A DNA stretch of 64,000 nt from Crocinitomicaceae bacterium (GTDB lineage: Bacteria; Bacteroidota; Bacteroidia; Flavobacteriales_D; Sanyastnellaceae): NCBI GenBank assembly GCA_002722795.1, contig PBMY01000030.1, forward strand, positions 1-64,000. The letters are read 5' to 3'. The position numbers and the translations under genes are program-made. Shown here piece after piece: positions 34,240 through 43,567 of the stretch; the stretch's first letter is position 1, and each line of letters opens with the position of its first letter. Under the pieces are notes generated by a model. That model had not been told where the DNA came from. It did no database searches and was given only the letters and a program-made list of their open reading frames with translations.

Positions 34240-35025
34240 ATGCTGAATTATACACTTATTACAGGAGCGAGTAGTGGAATTGGGTTGGAGATGGCGAAGG
34301 TTTGTGCGATCAAAGGGATGAACGTGTTGATGGTATCATTACCCAACGAAAATCTTGAAGAAAAGGCACAATCAATTGCTGCAAATAACAACGTAAATAC
34401 TGATTTTTTTGAATGCGACTTAACTGAAATAAAAGAAATAGACGGGCTTAAAGATTGGTTGATTAAAAAAGGATACGGAGTAAATTTTCTAATTAATAAC
34501 GCCGGGTTTGGGGGAACAGTTAAGTTTAGCGAAATGAGTGCTGAATTAGTAGATAAGATGATTAATCTCAACATCAAAGCGACTACGCATATGATGAATA
34601 GGTTTATTCCAATCTTGAAGGAAAATCAGCCTTCAAATATTTTAAATGTGAGTAGTCTTATTTCAAACCAAACTGCACCATACAAGGCACTTTATACTGC
34701 AACAAAAACATACGTTAGAAATCTAAGCGTAAGCCTTGCATACGAACTCAAGGAAGAAGGTGTTTCAGTAAGTGTTTTATTACCTGGAGCAACTCCAACA
34801 AACAAAGTTGTAACACACCAAATCGAAAAGGGAAATTTTGCTGCAAAGGTGTCAGTAATGAGCGCATACAATGTAGCTAAAATCTCAATTGAGAAAGCAC
34901 TTAATGGAGTAATCATAATTACTACAGGAGCTAAGAACGGATTTTTGAGAAGATTACTAGCTTCAATACCCAATAAGTTGACAGCTAAGATCGCAATTAA
35001 CCAATACAAAAAACAAAACAAATGA
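34240..35025 (+). CDS. short-chain dehydrogenase/reductase
   Basis: 261 residues, classical SDR. Nucleotide-binding TGASSGIG near residue 8, NNAG in the middle, and the catalytic YTATK with the Ser in NVSSL upstream. The substrate is unknown; the LLPGATPTN region is typical of DltE-like SDRs. It is the first gene of a run with 4-base overlaps (ATGA) into the CPBP gene and on to the epimerase. Confidence 0.92.
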   Translation: MLNYTLITGASSGIGLEMAKVCAIKGMNVLMVSLPNENLEEKAQSIAANNNVNTDFFECDLTEIKEIDGLKDWLIKKGYGVNFLINNAGFGGTVKFSEMSAELVDKMINLNIKATTHMMNRFIPILKENQPSNILNVSSLISNQTAPYKALYTATKTYVRNLSVSLAYELKEEGVSVSVLLPGATPTNKVVTHQIEKGNFAAKVSVMSAYNVAKISIEKALNGVIIITTGAKNGFLRRLLASIPNKLTAKIAINQYKKQNK

Positions 35026-35732
35026 ATACAACAGGGATTAACCTAGGCTGGATTGAAGGCGACATGCAGATAGTTCTTCCAATGATGCTTTGTTTAATAG
35101 GATTTTCTGCTTTTTGGGGGGTATCTAAGCTTAAAAGCATAAATGACGGATCGATAAAAAATATTCTTTTTACTAAGTACTGGGGCCTATTTACTATGGG
35201 TGTGATGCCAGCTGTTGTTGCTCTTTATTTGATGCCTGAATACTCTCTAGCAGACTACGGGGCAACTTATAATTCTGAATCTACCCTCAATTCTATAATT
35301 GCTACACTTGTACTTGCAGCAATTACTATGCCTCTTGCATACATGACTGCAAAGAAGCCAAGCCATCAGGTCAACTACCCTCAGATAAGAGAGACTGAAT
35401 GGACGAGGAACCTTGTAGTGAAGAATATACTGGGATGGAGTGCGTATTTGATAGGATATGAATTTTTATTTAGGGGAATACTGTTGTTTCCATTGGTGGA
35501 CGCTATTGGTGTTTGGCCTGCTGTAGCTATCAACACAGCTATGTATTCAGCGACTCATATTCCTAAAGGAATGGACGAAGCAATAGGCGCAGCTCCTCTT
35601 GGAATAGTATTATGCTTGATCACATTGATGACTGGCACTTTGTGGGTGGCGATAGTCGTACATATCTTAATGGCATTGGCAAACAGCTTCTCATCAGTGT
35701 ACCACAATCCTGAAATGAAATTTGTTAGATGA
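35022..35732 (+). CDS. CPBP-family intramembrane protease homologue
   Basis: 236 residues with about eight membrane segments. The C-terminal half carries the CPBP/Abi motifs: YEFLFRG (normally EExxxR), SATH and HILMALAN. The first Glu of the EE pair is Tyr here, and the second Glu, the Arg and the two His remain. Active members cleave prenylated or membrane proteins (Rce1-like); activity of this one is uncertain. It overlaps both neighbours by 4 bases. Confidence 0.85.
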   Translation: MNTTGINLGWIEGDMQIVLPMMLCLIGFSAFWGVSKLKSINDGSIKNILFTKYWGLFTMGVMPAVVALYLMPEYSLADYGATYNSESTLNSIIATLVLAAITMPLAYMTAKKPSHQVNYPQIRETEWTRNLVVKNILGWSAYLIGYEFLFRGILLFPLVDAIGVWPAVAINTAMYSATHIPKGMDEAIGAAPLGIVLCLITLMTGTLWVAIVVHILMALANSFSSVYHNPEMKFVR

Positions 35733-36706
35733 AGGTTTTTCTAACTGGCGGTACTGGCTTTATTGGTGCGCATCTCATAAACGCTCTACTCGCAGAGGGT
35801 AAACAAGTTCATGCGCTTGTAAGAACACCTGCAAAGGCGTCATCACTTCCTGTAGAAGGAGTTACAATTTATAAGGGTGATATTCTAGACCTCAAGAGTA
35901 TCAAAGAGGCAATGCAGGGATGCGAAGAGGTGTATCATCTTGGAGGCAATGCATCAATTTATGAAAAAGATCCTCAGAGGTATTATACCATCAATGTTGA
36001 TGGCACTAAAAATGTAATAGATACTGCGATTGATTTGGGTATAAAGAGGATGGTGTTTACTTCTACTGCCGGGGTTTTGGGCCCTTCAGTTGGTGGAGTC
36101 GTAACAGAAGACAAAAAGAGAGAAGTTCCATTTTTCAATGAATATGAGAGTTCGAAAGCTGAGGCAGAAGAGCTTGTGAGAAAGTATGTTGCTGAAAAGG
36201 AAATAGAGGTGATGATTGTTTCTCCTACGAGGGTTTATGGATATTATTTGTTTGGCGAGCCCGCATCGGTTTCGCTTTTAATCAGTAAGTACATCAAGGG
36301 TAATTGGAAGATTATTCCTGGAGATGGAACGAAGGTGGGGAATTACGTATACGTTGATGATGTTGTTAGTGGACATATGCTTGCTATGAAGAATGGCTTG
36401 AAGGGTGAGACTTATATTCTTGGTGGAGAGAATTACAGCTATAACGAGTTTTTCAATGTTCTAAAGGAAGTTTCTGGTCATGAGTATGGGTTGATTAAGA
36501 CTCCTATTTGGGCCCAAATGATTTTTGCAAGACTCAATAAATTCTTCTCACTACTATTTGGTAAAAAGCCCGCTTTAACTACGAAGTGGGTTCGCCGTGG
36601 GAATTTCCATTGGGAAGTAGATCCATCAAAATCTGTTATCGATTTAGGCGTGAAAATAACTCCGCTCAGAGAAGGAATAAGAAAGACCATTGAGGGTATT
36701 TCCTAA
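35729..36706 (+). CDS. NAD-dependent epimerase/dehydratase-like protein
   Basis: 325 residues, extended SDR. The Rossmann motif TGGTGFIGAHL is at residues 6-16, VYHLGGNAS follows, and the active site YESSK supplies Tyr and Lys, with the Ser/Thr in FTSTAGV. It is most like the dihydroflavonol-4-reductase or 3-beta-HSD group. The sugar or lipid substrate cannot be told. Its operon position before a glycosyltransferase suggests envelope glycan work. Confidence 0.9.
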   Translation: MKVFLTGGTGFIGAHLINALLAEGKQVHALVRTPAKASSLPVEGVTIYKGDILDLKSIKEAMQGCEEVYHLGGNASIYEKDPQRYYTINVDGTKNVIDTAIDLGIKRMVFTSTAGVLGPSVGGVVTEDKKREVPFFNEYESSKAEAEELVRKYVAEKEIEVMIVSPTRVYGYYLFGEPASVSLLISKYIKGNWKIIPGDGTKVGNYVYVDDVVSGHMLAMKNGLKGETYILGGENYSYNEFFNVLKEVSGHEYGLIKTPIWAQMIFARLNKFFSLLFGKKPALTTKWVRRGNFHWEVDPSKSVIDLGVKITPLREGIRKTIEGIS

Positions 36707-36726
36707 TTATTTCCTAATTTGAAAGC

Positions 36727-37902
36727 ATGGAATCACGCGACAGTTTGAGGGTTTTGCATATTGCAAGCTGGTATCCTAGCAAGGTGCATAAGAGCTTAGG
36801 GAACTTCATACAAAGACATATTTCAGCTATTGCAACAAAGCATGTTTGTGAGCTTTGGTATTCTTCGCCAATACATGCAAATGACCCCCTTATGGGTTCA
36901 ATAAGCATAGATGATTCAAATGGATTTGTTGAGCGTATTGTTTACCCTAAAGCCACTCGACCTGGCGTTAGAGCAGTAACTAGGTCGCTTTTGAATTTTG
37001 AACTAGGCGAAAACATCGCTATGCCAGACATCATACATCTCCATGTTACCTTTCCAGCAGGAAGAGCTGCAAGAATTTTGTCTGAAAAGTGGGATATTCC
37101 ATTAGTGATAACTGAGCATTGGACCGCTTATCACGATTCTCAACATATCCCTCTTTGGAGAAGGATAGCTATGAGAAGAACCGCTTCTGCTACAAGTGTT
37201 TTCTGCCCTGTCACTCACCAACTAGGTCAAACCATGCGCCAATTTAAAATGGTTAACAGGAATGGAACAGAAACTTATAGGGTAATACCCAACGTAGTTG
37301 ATACAGAAAAATTCAAACTATGTGATATCCCCAAGTCTAAATCTGATGGTTTAAAAATTCTCCATGTAAGTTCCCTTGAAGAAGCGCAAAAAAACATCAC
37401 AGGTATTCTCAACACCATTTCATATATCAGAACTACACATCCAGATTTCAAGTTCACCCTTAAAATTGTAGGTGGTTCAGAAATTGAAAGACTCAATGAA
37501 GTTAGGAGTTATGCAACTATCATGAAATTAGTTGAGCCCTATGTGAAATTTACTGGAGCATTAAGTGGAGAAACTGTAGCTGAGGAAATGAGAAATAGCG
37601 ATGCAGTACTTCTGTTTAGTAGAAAAGAGAATTTTCCGTGTGTAATAGCTGAGGCATGGTCGTGCGGTAAGCCTGTAATTACAACTGATGTTGGGGGAAT
37701 TGCAGAACACATGGCACCTGAAAGGGGAAAGATGGTAAAATCCGGTGATGAACAAGCTTTAGCAAAAGCAATATTGGCATTAGACAAGCCTTGGGATGCT
37801 GAGAAAATTCGGAGCTATGCTGTAGAGAATTTCAGTATTGAAGCTGTTGCAGAAGCTTACTCTGAAGTTTACTCAAAGGCACTTTCTATTTCAAGCTCTT
37901 GA
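36727..37902 (+). CDS. GT4-family glycosyltransferase
   Basis: 391 residues. N-terminal HIASWYPSKVHKSLGNFIQRH, then EHWTAYHDS. The C-terminal domain has the GT4 signature VLLFSRKENFPCVIAEAWSCGKPVITTDVGGIAEHM with the E-x7-E nucleotide-sugar site. It is a retaining transferase, probably for an exopolysaccharide or O-antigen. It is not BshA by its N-terminal sequence. It ends 17 bp inside the convergent flippase gene. Confidence 0.92.
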   Translation: MESRDSLRVLHIASWYPSKVHKSLGNFIQRHISAIATKHVCELWYSSPIHANDPLMGSISIDDSNGFVERIVYPKATRPGVRAVTRSLLNFELGENIAMPDIIHLHVTFPAGRAARILSEKWDIPLVITEHWTAYHDSQHIPLWRRIAMRRTASATSVFCPVTHQLGQTMRQFKMVNRNGTETYRVIPNVVDTEKFKLCDIPKSKSDGLKILHVSSLEEAQKNITGILNTISYIRTTHPDFKFTLKIVGGSEIERLNEVRSYATIMKLVEPYVKFTGALSGETVAEEMRNSDAVLLFSRKENFPCVIAEAWSCGKPVITTDVGGIAEHMAPERGKMVKSGDEQALAKAILALDKPWDAEKIRSYAVENFSIEAVAEAYSEVYSKALSISSS

Positions 37903-39139
37903 GGTAGAAATAGAAGAACATCGCGTTTAAACCACCACTCACCCACATCATAATAGCCATAGCAGTTGCTGCTCCATGAATTCCATATAATGGGATGAAA
38001 TACCAGCAGACTAAAACTGTCAAAGTAAGTACAATGACATTGATGTATGTGTTCCAATCTGCCTTACCCACAGCAGACAATAGATTCCCAAAAGGAACTC
38101 TGAGCAAGTGAGCTCCAAGGCTACCAACAAGGAAAATTCGCATAACCTCTGCCCCATCTTCATAATTGGCACCAAATACTCCCAATAACCATGGAGCAAT
38201 AAAATAAAGAGTCGCTAAAGATGCAAGTGATAAAAATCCAAAGGTGCACCAATAGTTGTAGATGTAGTCTCTGAGTTCTTTTGGCTTATTCTTATTTGCT
38301 GAGTTATTCACATAATCAGTAGCAGAAATAGAAATTGGAAGGACAAGTGTCGCAATGGGTATTATAACCGCGACTCTATAGATTGCCACTGCAGTAGCTT
38401 TTTCGCCAACAAACTGACCTATCATAAACACATCTACTGCATAAAAAAGTTGAGCTAAAAGAGCTCCAACTGTGGTAAACAAACCGTATTGCCAAAAGCC
38501 CTTAAATATAGAATCTAGGCTTGCCCATTTATAACCTGCAAGATTAAGCTTCCATCCGTAAAAAATTACTGCAAAAACTGGAGCTGTTGATACTGCAGCT
38601 GCATATCCAAGGATGCCATACATCGAAGTCAAAACTATTGTAAGAACTAGCAAAATGATGGCGTAGGAAATTTCAATTTTTGCAGCGATGCCATTTTTAT
38701 GGATAGCTCTTGCATAACTCTTCACAAATTCCATATTGAGAGTTGTCAACACTAAAAAGGCCAAAATTCTGAACGGTTCAACACTTTTTGGAATTGAAGA
38801 ACAGAGGAGTGGTGAAAGTAACAAAAGTGCAGCCACGAGAATGATAGAAAATAAAATTCCCCTTGCATGAGAATAGTAGAAAAGATCCTTTTTAGTAGAT
38901 TGGCCTGGAGCGTCAGAACTATATCTTAAGAATGATTGATAAGTGCCTAATCCCATAAATGGAACTAAGACCAAAACAATATTCAATGCATACGAATATG
39001 CTCCAAATGCTTCCTCGGTAGTATTACGAGTCACATAAACAACTGCCGCAAATCCAAACACCTTAGACAGTGCATTTGCACTCATCATCCACAAACCCTG
39101 CCTATGAAAAAATTCTCTTATGAATTCTCTAGCAATCAT
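37886..39139 (-). CDS. Wzx-type polysaccharide flippase
   Basis: 417 residues with about twelve membrane helices. The N-terminal FFHRQGLWMMSANALSKVFGFAAVVYVTRN is typical of the polysaccharide biosynthesis/MATE-like exporter family, which flips lipid-linked glycans across the inner membrane. Its start overlaps the stop of the asparagine-synthase-like gene by 4 bases. Confidence 0.9.
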   Translation of the reverse strand: MIAREFIREFFHRQGLWMMSANALSKVFGFAAVVYVTRNTTEEAFGAYSYALNIVLVLVPFMGLGTYQSFLRYSSDAPGQSTKKDLFYYSHARGILFSIILVAALLLLSPLLCSSIPKSVEPFRILAFLVLTTLNMEFVKSYARAIHKNGIAAKIEISYAIILLVLTIVLTSMYGILGYAAAVSTAPVFAVIFYGWKLNLAGYKWASLDSIFKGFWQYGLFTTVGALLAQLFYAVDVFMIGQFVGEKATAVAIYRVAVIIPIATLVLPISISATDYVNNSANKNKPKELRDYIYNYWCTFGFLSLASLATLYFIAPWLLGVFGANYEDGAEVMRIFLVGSLGAHLLRVPFGNLLSAVGKADWNTYINVIVLTLTVLVCWYFIPLYGIHGAATAMAIMMWVSGGLNAMFFYFYLKSLK

Positions 39140-40710
39140 GAGTTCACATACTTTTTCAATGCTAATAATAGAGTAAGAACAGATGCCTTATTTGTAATAT
39201 TCATAAAAGCGTAGTTCTGCTTTACAAACGACTCAAGTGAAGGTACTGAATCTAGTTGCTCTATATTTTCCTCAAAAGTCTTTGAGAAAAACTGCTGTAG
39301 TATTTTAGACTCCTTATACCAATGCTGCAATGGCGACATCGAATCACACCTAAAATTAGAAAGGGGGTATATGAAACGAGTTAAAATGCTCATTTTTAGT
39401 TTGGCAAGTTTAAGGGACATACCTACTACTGGCTTAACCCTGTAACGCTCCCATTTATAGCATATCGATTCAGGATATCTGGCCTTCATCCACTCTAAAT
39501 AGATGAAGTGATCCTTGAGAAGCGATGGGTGCAATTGAAGCGCTGCTTTCACAAATTCTTTAGATGTAAAAGGCGAATAAAGGGTTCCATCCAATGTGCT
39601 GTATGCAGCGGAATTAGTGTAGAGGAATCCCCTGTTATACAATTTAAAAAGTGTAGAATCAGGTGTTGCATTCCAAACATCCTTTTCACCACCTCCAACT
39701 CCCTTCATTGTGGTAATGCTTTCCAGAGTGTCGTAAAAATCATTGTTTGGATTATAGAATTCAGCTAAAATTTCATTTCCCAATTGGCCAGAAGCAATGA
39801 TGCCTTGGTTGTTAAAATTATTCAATGCAAATCTGTGATGAGCGCTAGCCAAAAAATTGATAGTTCCATCATAATCCTCCATAGAATCGGTACACATCAT
39901 ATAAGTCCCTGGATTCAAATTACAGAAATTGTAATCTATATTGTAGTCCTTGGAAATCTGCTGGCTTATTTGATGATCTAAATATCCTTCTGCTGAAAAG
40001 CAAAGAGTACTAACACTGTTAGATGCCTTCACTGATTGCATGAAAACCATTCTTGAATCGATGCCTCCGCTAAGAAGATTTATTTGGTCTGCTCCGAGAT
40101 CAGCGTTTGTTGTCGCCACAGCATTCGTTACTGATTTAAATGTTGAATCTAGTAGTTCAATTGCGCTCGACTTATCTGAAATGTGGCGATCTAGGTCTTG
40201 AAGATTATTTCTATTTATTAGCTCTACTTTGTTGTCTGAGTAGAAAAGTGAATAACCTGGCATCAATTTTCTAACACCTTTCACTAGAGTCTTATTACCT
40301 AGTATTGAAGAATATGTAAGGAGCATTGACGCTCCCTGTTCGTCGGCCTTAATTTTTATATCATGTGCTTTTAAAAGCTCACATAATTTTTCAAGAGAAT
40401 TAGCAAAGGCAAAGAGTTGAGATTTATGGTAGTAAAAAACAGGGTGCTGCCTAGCGAAGTCTACGTGAAGAGCTAGTTTGCGTGATTGAGGGTCGTAGTG
40501 AAAGCCTTGGGTGGGTCCTTCTAGCATGTTGAATTTTTCAGGATCGCTGAGGAGTTCTTCGGCAGGGTAAGAGAGTTCGCCAAACCAAGTTCCGTGGAGG
40601 GCGCTGTTTTTGGTTTGGATTAATTTCTGAGAAAGTTTAGTAGGTTTTGTGCAACCTAGGTTTTGGCTATCACCTTTTATCACACCAAAAATTCCTGACC
40701 TCATTTTCAA
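39136..40710 (-). CDS. asparagine-synthase-like protein lacking the glutaminase Cys
   Basis: 524 residues. The ATP-pyrophosphatase motif SGGIDS lies at 214-219, inside an Asn-synthase C-domain (NLLSGGIDSRMVFM). The N-terminal region has the glutaminase fold remnants (HGTWFGELSY, FHYDPQSRKLALHVDFARQHPVFYY). However, the nucleophilic Cys that normally follows Met1 is missing: the protein begins MKMRSGIFGV with Ser in the corresponding place. It may be ammonia-dependent or modify a sugar or peptide, as in surface-glycan loci. ATGA overlaps link it with bshB1 and the flippase. Confidence 0.86.
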   Translation of the reverse strand: MKMRSGIFGVIKGDSQNLGCTKPTKLSQKLIQTKNSALHGTWFGELSYPAEELLSDPEKFNMLEGPTQGFHYDPQSRKLALHVDFARQHPVFYYHKSQLFAFANSLEKLCELLKAHDIKIKADEQGASMLLTYSSILGNKTLVKGVRKLMPGYSLFYSDNKVELINRNNLQDLDRHISDKSSAIELLDSTFKSVTNAVATTNADLGADQINLLSGGIDSRMVFMQSVKASNSVSTLCFSAEGYLDHQISQQISKDYNIDYNFCNLNPGTYMMCTDSMEDYDGTINFLASAHHRFALNNFNNQGIIASGQLGNEILAEFYNPNNDFYDTLESITTMKGVGGGEKDVWNATPDSTLFKLYNRGFLYTNSAAYSTLDGTLYSPFTSKEFVKAALQLHPSLLKDHFIYLEWMKARYPESICYKWERYRVKPVVGMSLKLAKLKMSILTRFIYPLSNFRCDSMSPLQHWYKESKILQQFFSKTFEENIEQLDSVPSLESFVKQNYAFMNITNKASVLTLLLALKKYVNS

Positions 40711-41420
40711 ATTAAATCTAAAAGTGAATTTACTCCAATGGGCCTCATGATTTCGAAGCCCTCGCCGGTTTTAAAACCGCATGGGCGGCCCATTGCCAAA
40801 TCTCGTCCTTTAACGTGGTCGAGGAATTCAGGGGTAGATATGGGGGTTGAGGGTTCCTCGGAGTTGGGGTCGAAGAATTGAGAGCTGAAAGCCATTATTG
40901 CCTGCATTTTTGTGTCGACGAAATTGGTGGTATCGACGACAAGGTCGGGGTGGCGTTCGTAGTCTTGGATGTAGTGATAGACGGCTTGAGGTCTGTGGGG
41001 TTTCGGATGGTTGGGGGTAGCGACTTTGGCTAGGCCGGACAGGAAGCAGGCTTGAGAGACTAGCTCGGCGCCCTTGCCGTGGTCTGGGTGTCTATCGTGA
41101 AGGGCGTTTGCAATTACGATTTTTGGTTTGTACTGTCTGAGTACCTCTATGACCCTGAGAAGTGAAGCTTCGTCGCATTGGAAAAATCCGTCCTTGAGTT
41201 GGAGGTTAATGCGGGTTTGGACTCCAAGTATATCAGCTGAAGCAGCGGCTTCTTTATCTCTTAGGTCGGCTGACCCACGGGTGCCTAATTCACCTCGAGT
41301 CAGATCGACAATAGCCACATTAGCGCCGGAATCAACCAACTTTGCAATTGTGCCTCCGCATCCGAGTTCCACATCATCAGGATGTGCACCAAAAACTAAA
41401 ACATCGTACGACTCATTCAT
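40707..41420 (-). CDS. bshB1: bacillithiol biosynthesis deacetylase BshB1
   Basis: 237 residues, LmbE/PIG-L zinc deacetylase that removes the acetyl group from GlcNAc-malate in bacillithiol synthesis. Metal-site motif AHPDD at 12-16 and HPDH at 111-114. RGELGTRGS and the C-terminal SSQFFDPNSEEPST, FLDHVKGRDLAMG match the BshB1 subgroup. Base composition is visibly richer in G and C than in neighbouring genes. First gene of the run bshB1, Asn-synthase-like, flippase. Confidence 0.93.
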   Translation of the reverse strand: MNESYDVLVFGAHPDDVELGCGGTIAKLVDSGANVAIVDLTRGELGTRGSADLRDKEAAASADILGVQTRINLQLKDGFFQCDEASLLRVIEVLRQYKPKIVIANALHDRHPDHGKGAELVSQACFLSGLAKVATPNHPKPHRPQAVYHYIQDYERHPDLVVDTTNFVDTKMQAIMAFSSQFFDPNSEEPSTPISTPEFLDHVKGRDLAMGRPCGFKTGEGFEIMRPIGVNSLLDLI

Positions 41421-41424
41421 ACTG

Positions 41425-41432
41425 CGAAGTTA
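41425..41432 (-). promoter_or_regulatory. -7-like box for bshB1
   Basis: On the minus strand TAACTTCG (7 of 8 to TAnnTTTG) ends 4 bases before the bshB1 start. Confidence 0.35.
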
Positions 41433-41438
41433 CGCACC

Positions 41439-41446
41439 TACATTTG
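41439..41446 (+). promoter_or_regulatory. -7 promoter box for idi
   Basis: TACATTTG is a perfect TAnnTTTG match, 19 bp before the idi ATG. Confidence 0.5.
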
Positions 41447-41465
41447 CAGAACAACACATCGATAA

Positions 41466-42002
41466 ATGAGCGGAGATAAAAACGAATACTTAGAGGAAGT
41501 AATCCTAGTCGACAAGAACGATGTGGAGTGTGGGACTATGCAAAAAATGGAAGTACATAAAAATGGAGGTGCCCTTCACAGAGCTTTCTCAGTTTTCATT
41601 TTCAATACAAAAGGAGAATTGCTACTTCAGAAAAGGGCTGAACATAAATACCACAGTGGTGGGCTTTGGACTAACACTTGCTGTTCTCACCCAAGACCGG
41701 GCGAAACAACGAGGGAGGCAGGGAATAGAAGACTTGTAGAAGAGATGGGTATGGATTGCAAGCTGATTGAACTTTTTAGATTTGAGTACAAAGCTGAACT
41801 AAACCAAGGGATGACTGAGTGGGAACTTGATCATGTGCTTTTAGGTCTATCTGATAAGGTACCTCAAATCAACAAAGATGAGGTTGCAGAATACAAATAC
41901 ATGTCCCTTGACGAGATTGACCATGATCTTAAGATTAACCCTCAGAATTATAGCGAGTGGTTTAAGATTTGCTTTGAAAGAGTTAAGTTAGAGAAGCGCT
42001 AA
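41466..42002 (+). CDS. idi: isopentenyl-diphosphate delta-isomerase, type 1
   Basis: 178 residues, Nudix-fold isomerase interconverting IPP and DMAPP for isoprenoids. Catalytic Cys in LWTNTCCSHPRPGE (Cys72/73, His75), metal-site Glu in EWELDHVL, and the Nudix-like segment REAGNRRLVEEMG. Length is normal. Divergent from bshB1. With ispH (45700-46929) this window holds two isoprenoid-pathway genes, though in separate transcripts. Confidence 0.95.
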   Translation: MSGDKNEYLEEVILVDKNDVECGTMQKMEVHKNGGALHRAFSVFIFNTKGELLLQKRAEHKYHSGGLWTNTCCSHPRPGETTREAGNRRLVEEMGMDCKLIELFRFEYKAELNQGMTEWELDHVLLGLSDKVPQINKDEVAEYKYMSLDEIDHDLKINPQNYSEWFKICFERVKLEKR

Positions 42003-42006
42003 ACCC

Positions 42007-42891
42007 CTACTTTTTTGATTGCTTAAAGAGGAAGCCTTTTTCCTCCTTAGTTAAGTGCTCGTATCCATGGCGTGATATTTTGTCAAGAATTGAATCTAGT
42101 TTTAATTCATTATCACGACGTTCAGAATTAAACTGATCATCAGATTTGGGTCGTTTGTGAGAATCTTTTGGCGCCTTCTTTTTAAAAACCTTAAATCTTG
42201 TTCTAGGTGCTCCAAAAGTTGGTATAATACTCATAAACACATCAAAAATCCATTCTATCCAACCTGCTAAATTTATACCCTTTTTTGCATTTCGCACTAA
42301 TAAATATCCCATCAAAGCTCCGCCCAAATGACCCATCATTGCGCCCATATCGTTATCTCTACGCATAAAGTAATCGAGAATAATTATGGCAAATGCAATG
42401 TGCTGCAACTGCAATGTCCCGAAGAAAACAAAATTGATTTTTTTATTTGGATTTAGGGTTGCAGTTGCTACAATTATTGCAAAAAGAGCAGAAGAAGCAC
42501 CCATTACCCATCTATCCTCATAAGCTGAAAGCGATGGAAGAAAATGAATACAAGCAACTACTGAAAGTACCCCCGCTAGACCACCCATAACATATGTACT
42601 CAGTAATTTTCTTGACCCAACCTCAGCTTGGTACATTCGGCCTAACCACCATAAAGGAAGCATATTCATAACAAGATGCCATGGACCATCATGAACAAAC
42701 ATGTAGGTTGCCACTGACCAAGGTCTTGATTTTAATACTTCTAAATCAGCAGAAGATGCTAGCCACATTTTGCCTTCTCCAATGTAGAAAAGTGAAACTA
42801 ATTCAACTAGAATGAAGACAATTACATTAGCCCAAATCAAACGGTAGAGCATACTACCTGAACTCCAACTTCTCTTTATTTCCTCCAACAT
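42007..42891 (-). CDS. rhomboid-family intramembrane serine protease (second copy)
   Basis: 294 residues. Rhomboid motifs: HLVMNMLPLWWLG, catalytic Ser133 in VMGASSALF and His188 in GHLGGALMGY. The hydrophilic C-terminal extension of about 90 residues carries a basic region and an end motif EHLTKEEKGFLFKQSKK, typical of flavobacterial rhomboids. It is the last of the seven-gene minus-strand run and lies 1 bp after the other rhomboid. Substrates are unknown. Confidence 0.9.
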   Translation of the reverse strand: MLEEIKRSWSSGSMLYRLIWANVIVFILVELVSLFYIGEGKMWLASSADLEVLKSRPWSVATYMFVHDGPWHLVMNMLPLWWLGRMYQAEVGSRKLLSTYVMGGLAGVLSVVACIHFLPSLSAYEDRWVMGASSALFAIIVATATLNPNKKINFVFFGTLQLQHIAFAIIILDYFMRRDNDMGAMMGHLGGALMGYLLVRNAKKGINLAGWIEWIFDVFMSIIPTFGAPRTRFKVFKKKAPKDSHKRPKSDDQFNSERRDNELKLDSILDKISRHGYEHLTKEEKGFLFKQSKK

Positions 42892-42892
42892 A

Positions 42893-43567
42893 TCAATAGA
42901 AATTAGTCCTGCTCTTCTGCCATTTCTTTATAAGAATATATCCAAACAACATCCCCCCAAGGTGAGCCACGTGAGCTACATTATCTCCTGGATTATTACC
43001 AATTGCAAGGCTTAATTCAATTAATCCATATATGATAACGAAGTATTTCGCCTTAATTGGAATAGGCGGGAAAAGCAACATAAGTTCAGTATTGGGGAAA
43101 AGCATCCCAAACCCTAATAAAAGACCGTAAACACAACCACTAGCTCCAAGAACTTTATTTATGTCATATTGTGAAACAAAAGAGCCAGGTTCCTGTAATA
43201 ACACAAAACGACCGTCGCGTAATTCAGCAATAAAACCGTTATAATAAAGATCAATACCGATGGTGAATTCATAAAAGAAAAATGCCCCAATACCACATAG
43301 CAAATAGTATTGTAAAAATCTCTTTGAACCCCAAACCCTCTCTAAAGCCGAACCAAACACCACTAGGGCAAACATGTTAAAGAAAATGTGAGAAAGGCTG
43401 CCGTGCATAAACATATGAGTCACCACCTGCCAAGGTTGGAAATTCATACCTAGTGGGTAATGTCCCATGAAAATAAGCTCAAGTCCTGGCATAGCTCCTT
43501 GAGCTAGGAACACTAAAACATTGATAATTACCAAGTTCTTTACTACGGGTGTCATTCGATTTAGCAT
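42893..43567 (-). CDS. rhomboid-family intramembrane serine protease (first copy)
   Basis: 224 residues, about six helices. HMFMHGSLSHIFFNM, catalytic Ser143 in LGASGCVYGLL, His202 in HVAHLGGMLFGY. Its start shares one base with the mutL stop (TGATG). Tandem rhomboids after mutL are, as I remember, a frequent arrangement in Flavobacteriia. Confidence 0.92.
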   Translation of the reverse strand: MLNRMTPVVKNLVIINVLVFLAQGAMPGLELIFMGHYPLGMNFQPWQVVTHMFMHGSLSHIFFNMFALVVFGSALERVWGSKRFLQYYLLCGIGAFFFYEFTIGIDLYYNGFIAELRDGRFVLLQEPGSFVSQYDINKVLGASGCVYGLLLGFGMLFPNTELMLLFPPIPIKAKYFVIIYGLIELSLAIGNNPGDNVAHVAHLGGMLFGYILIKKWQKSRTNFY

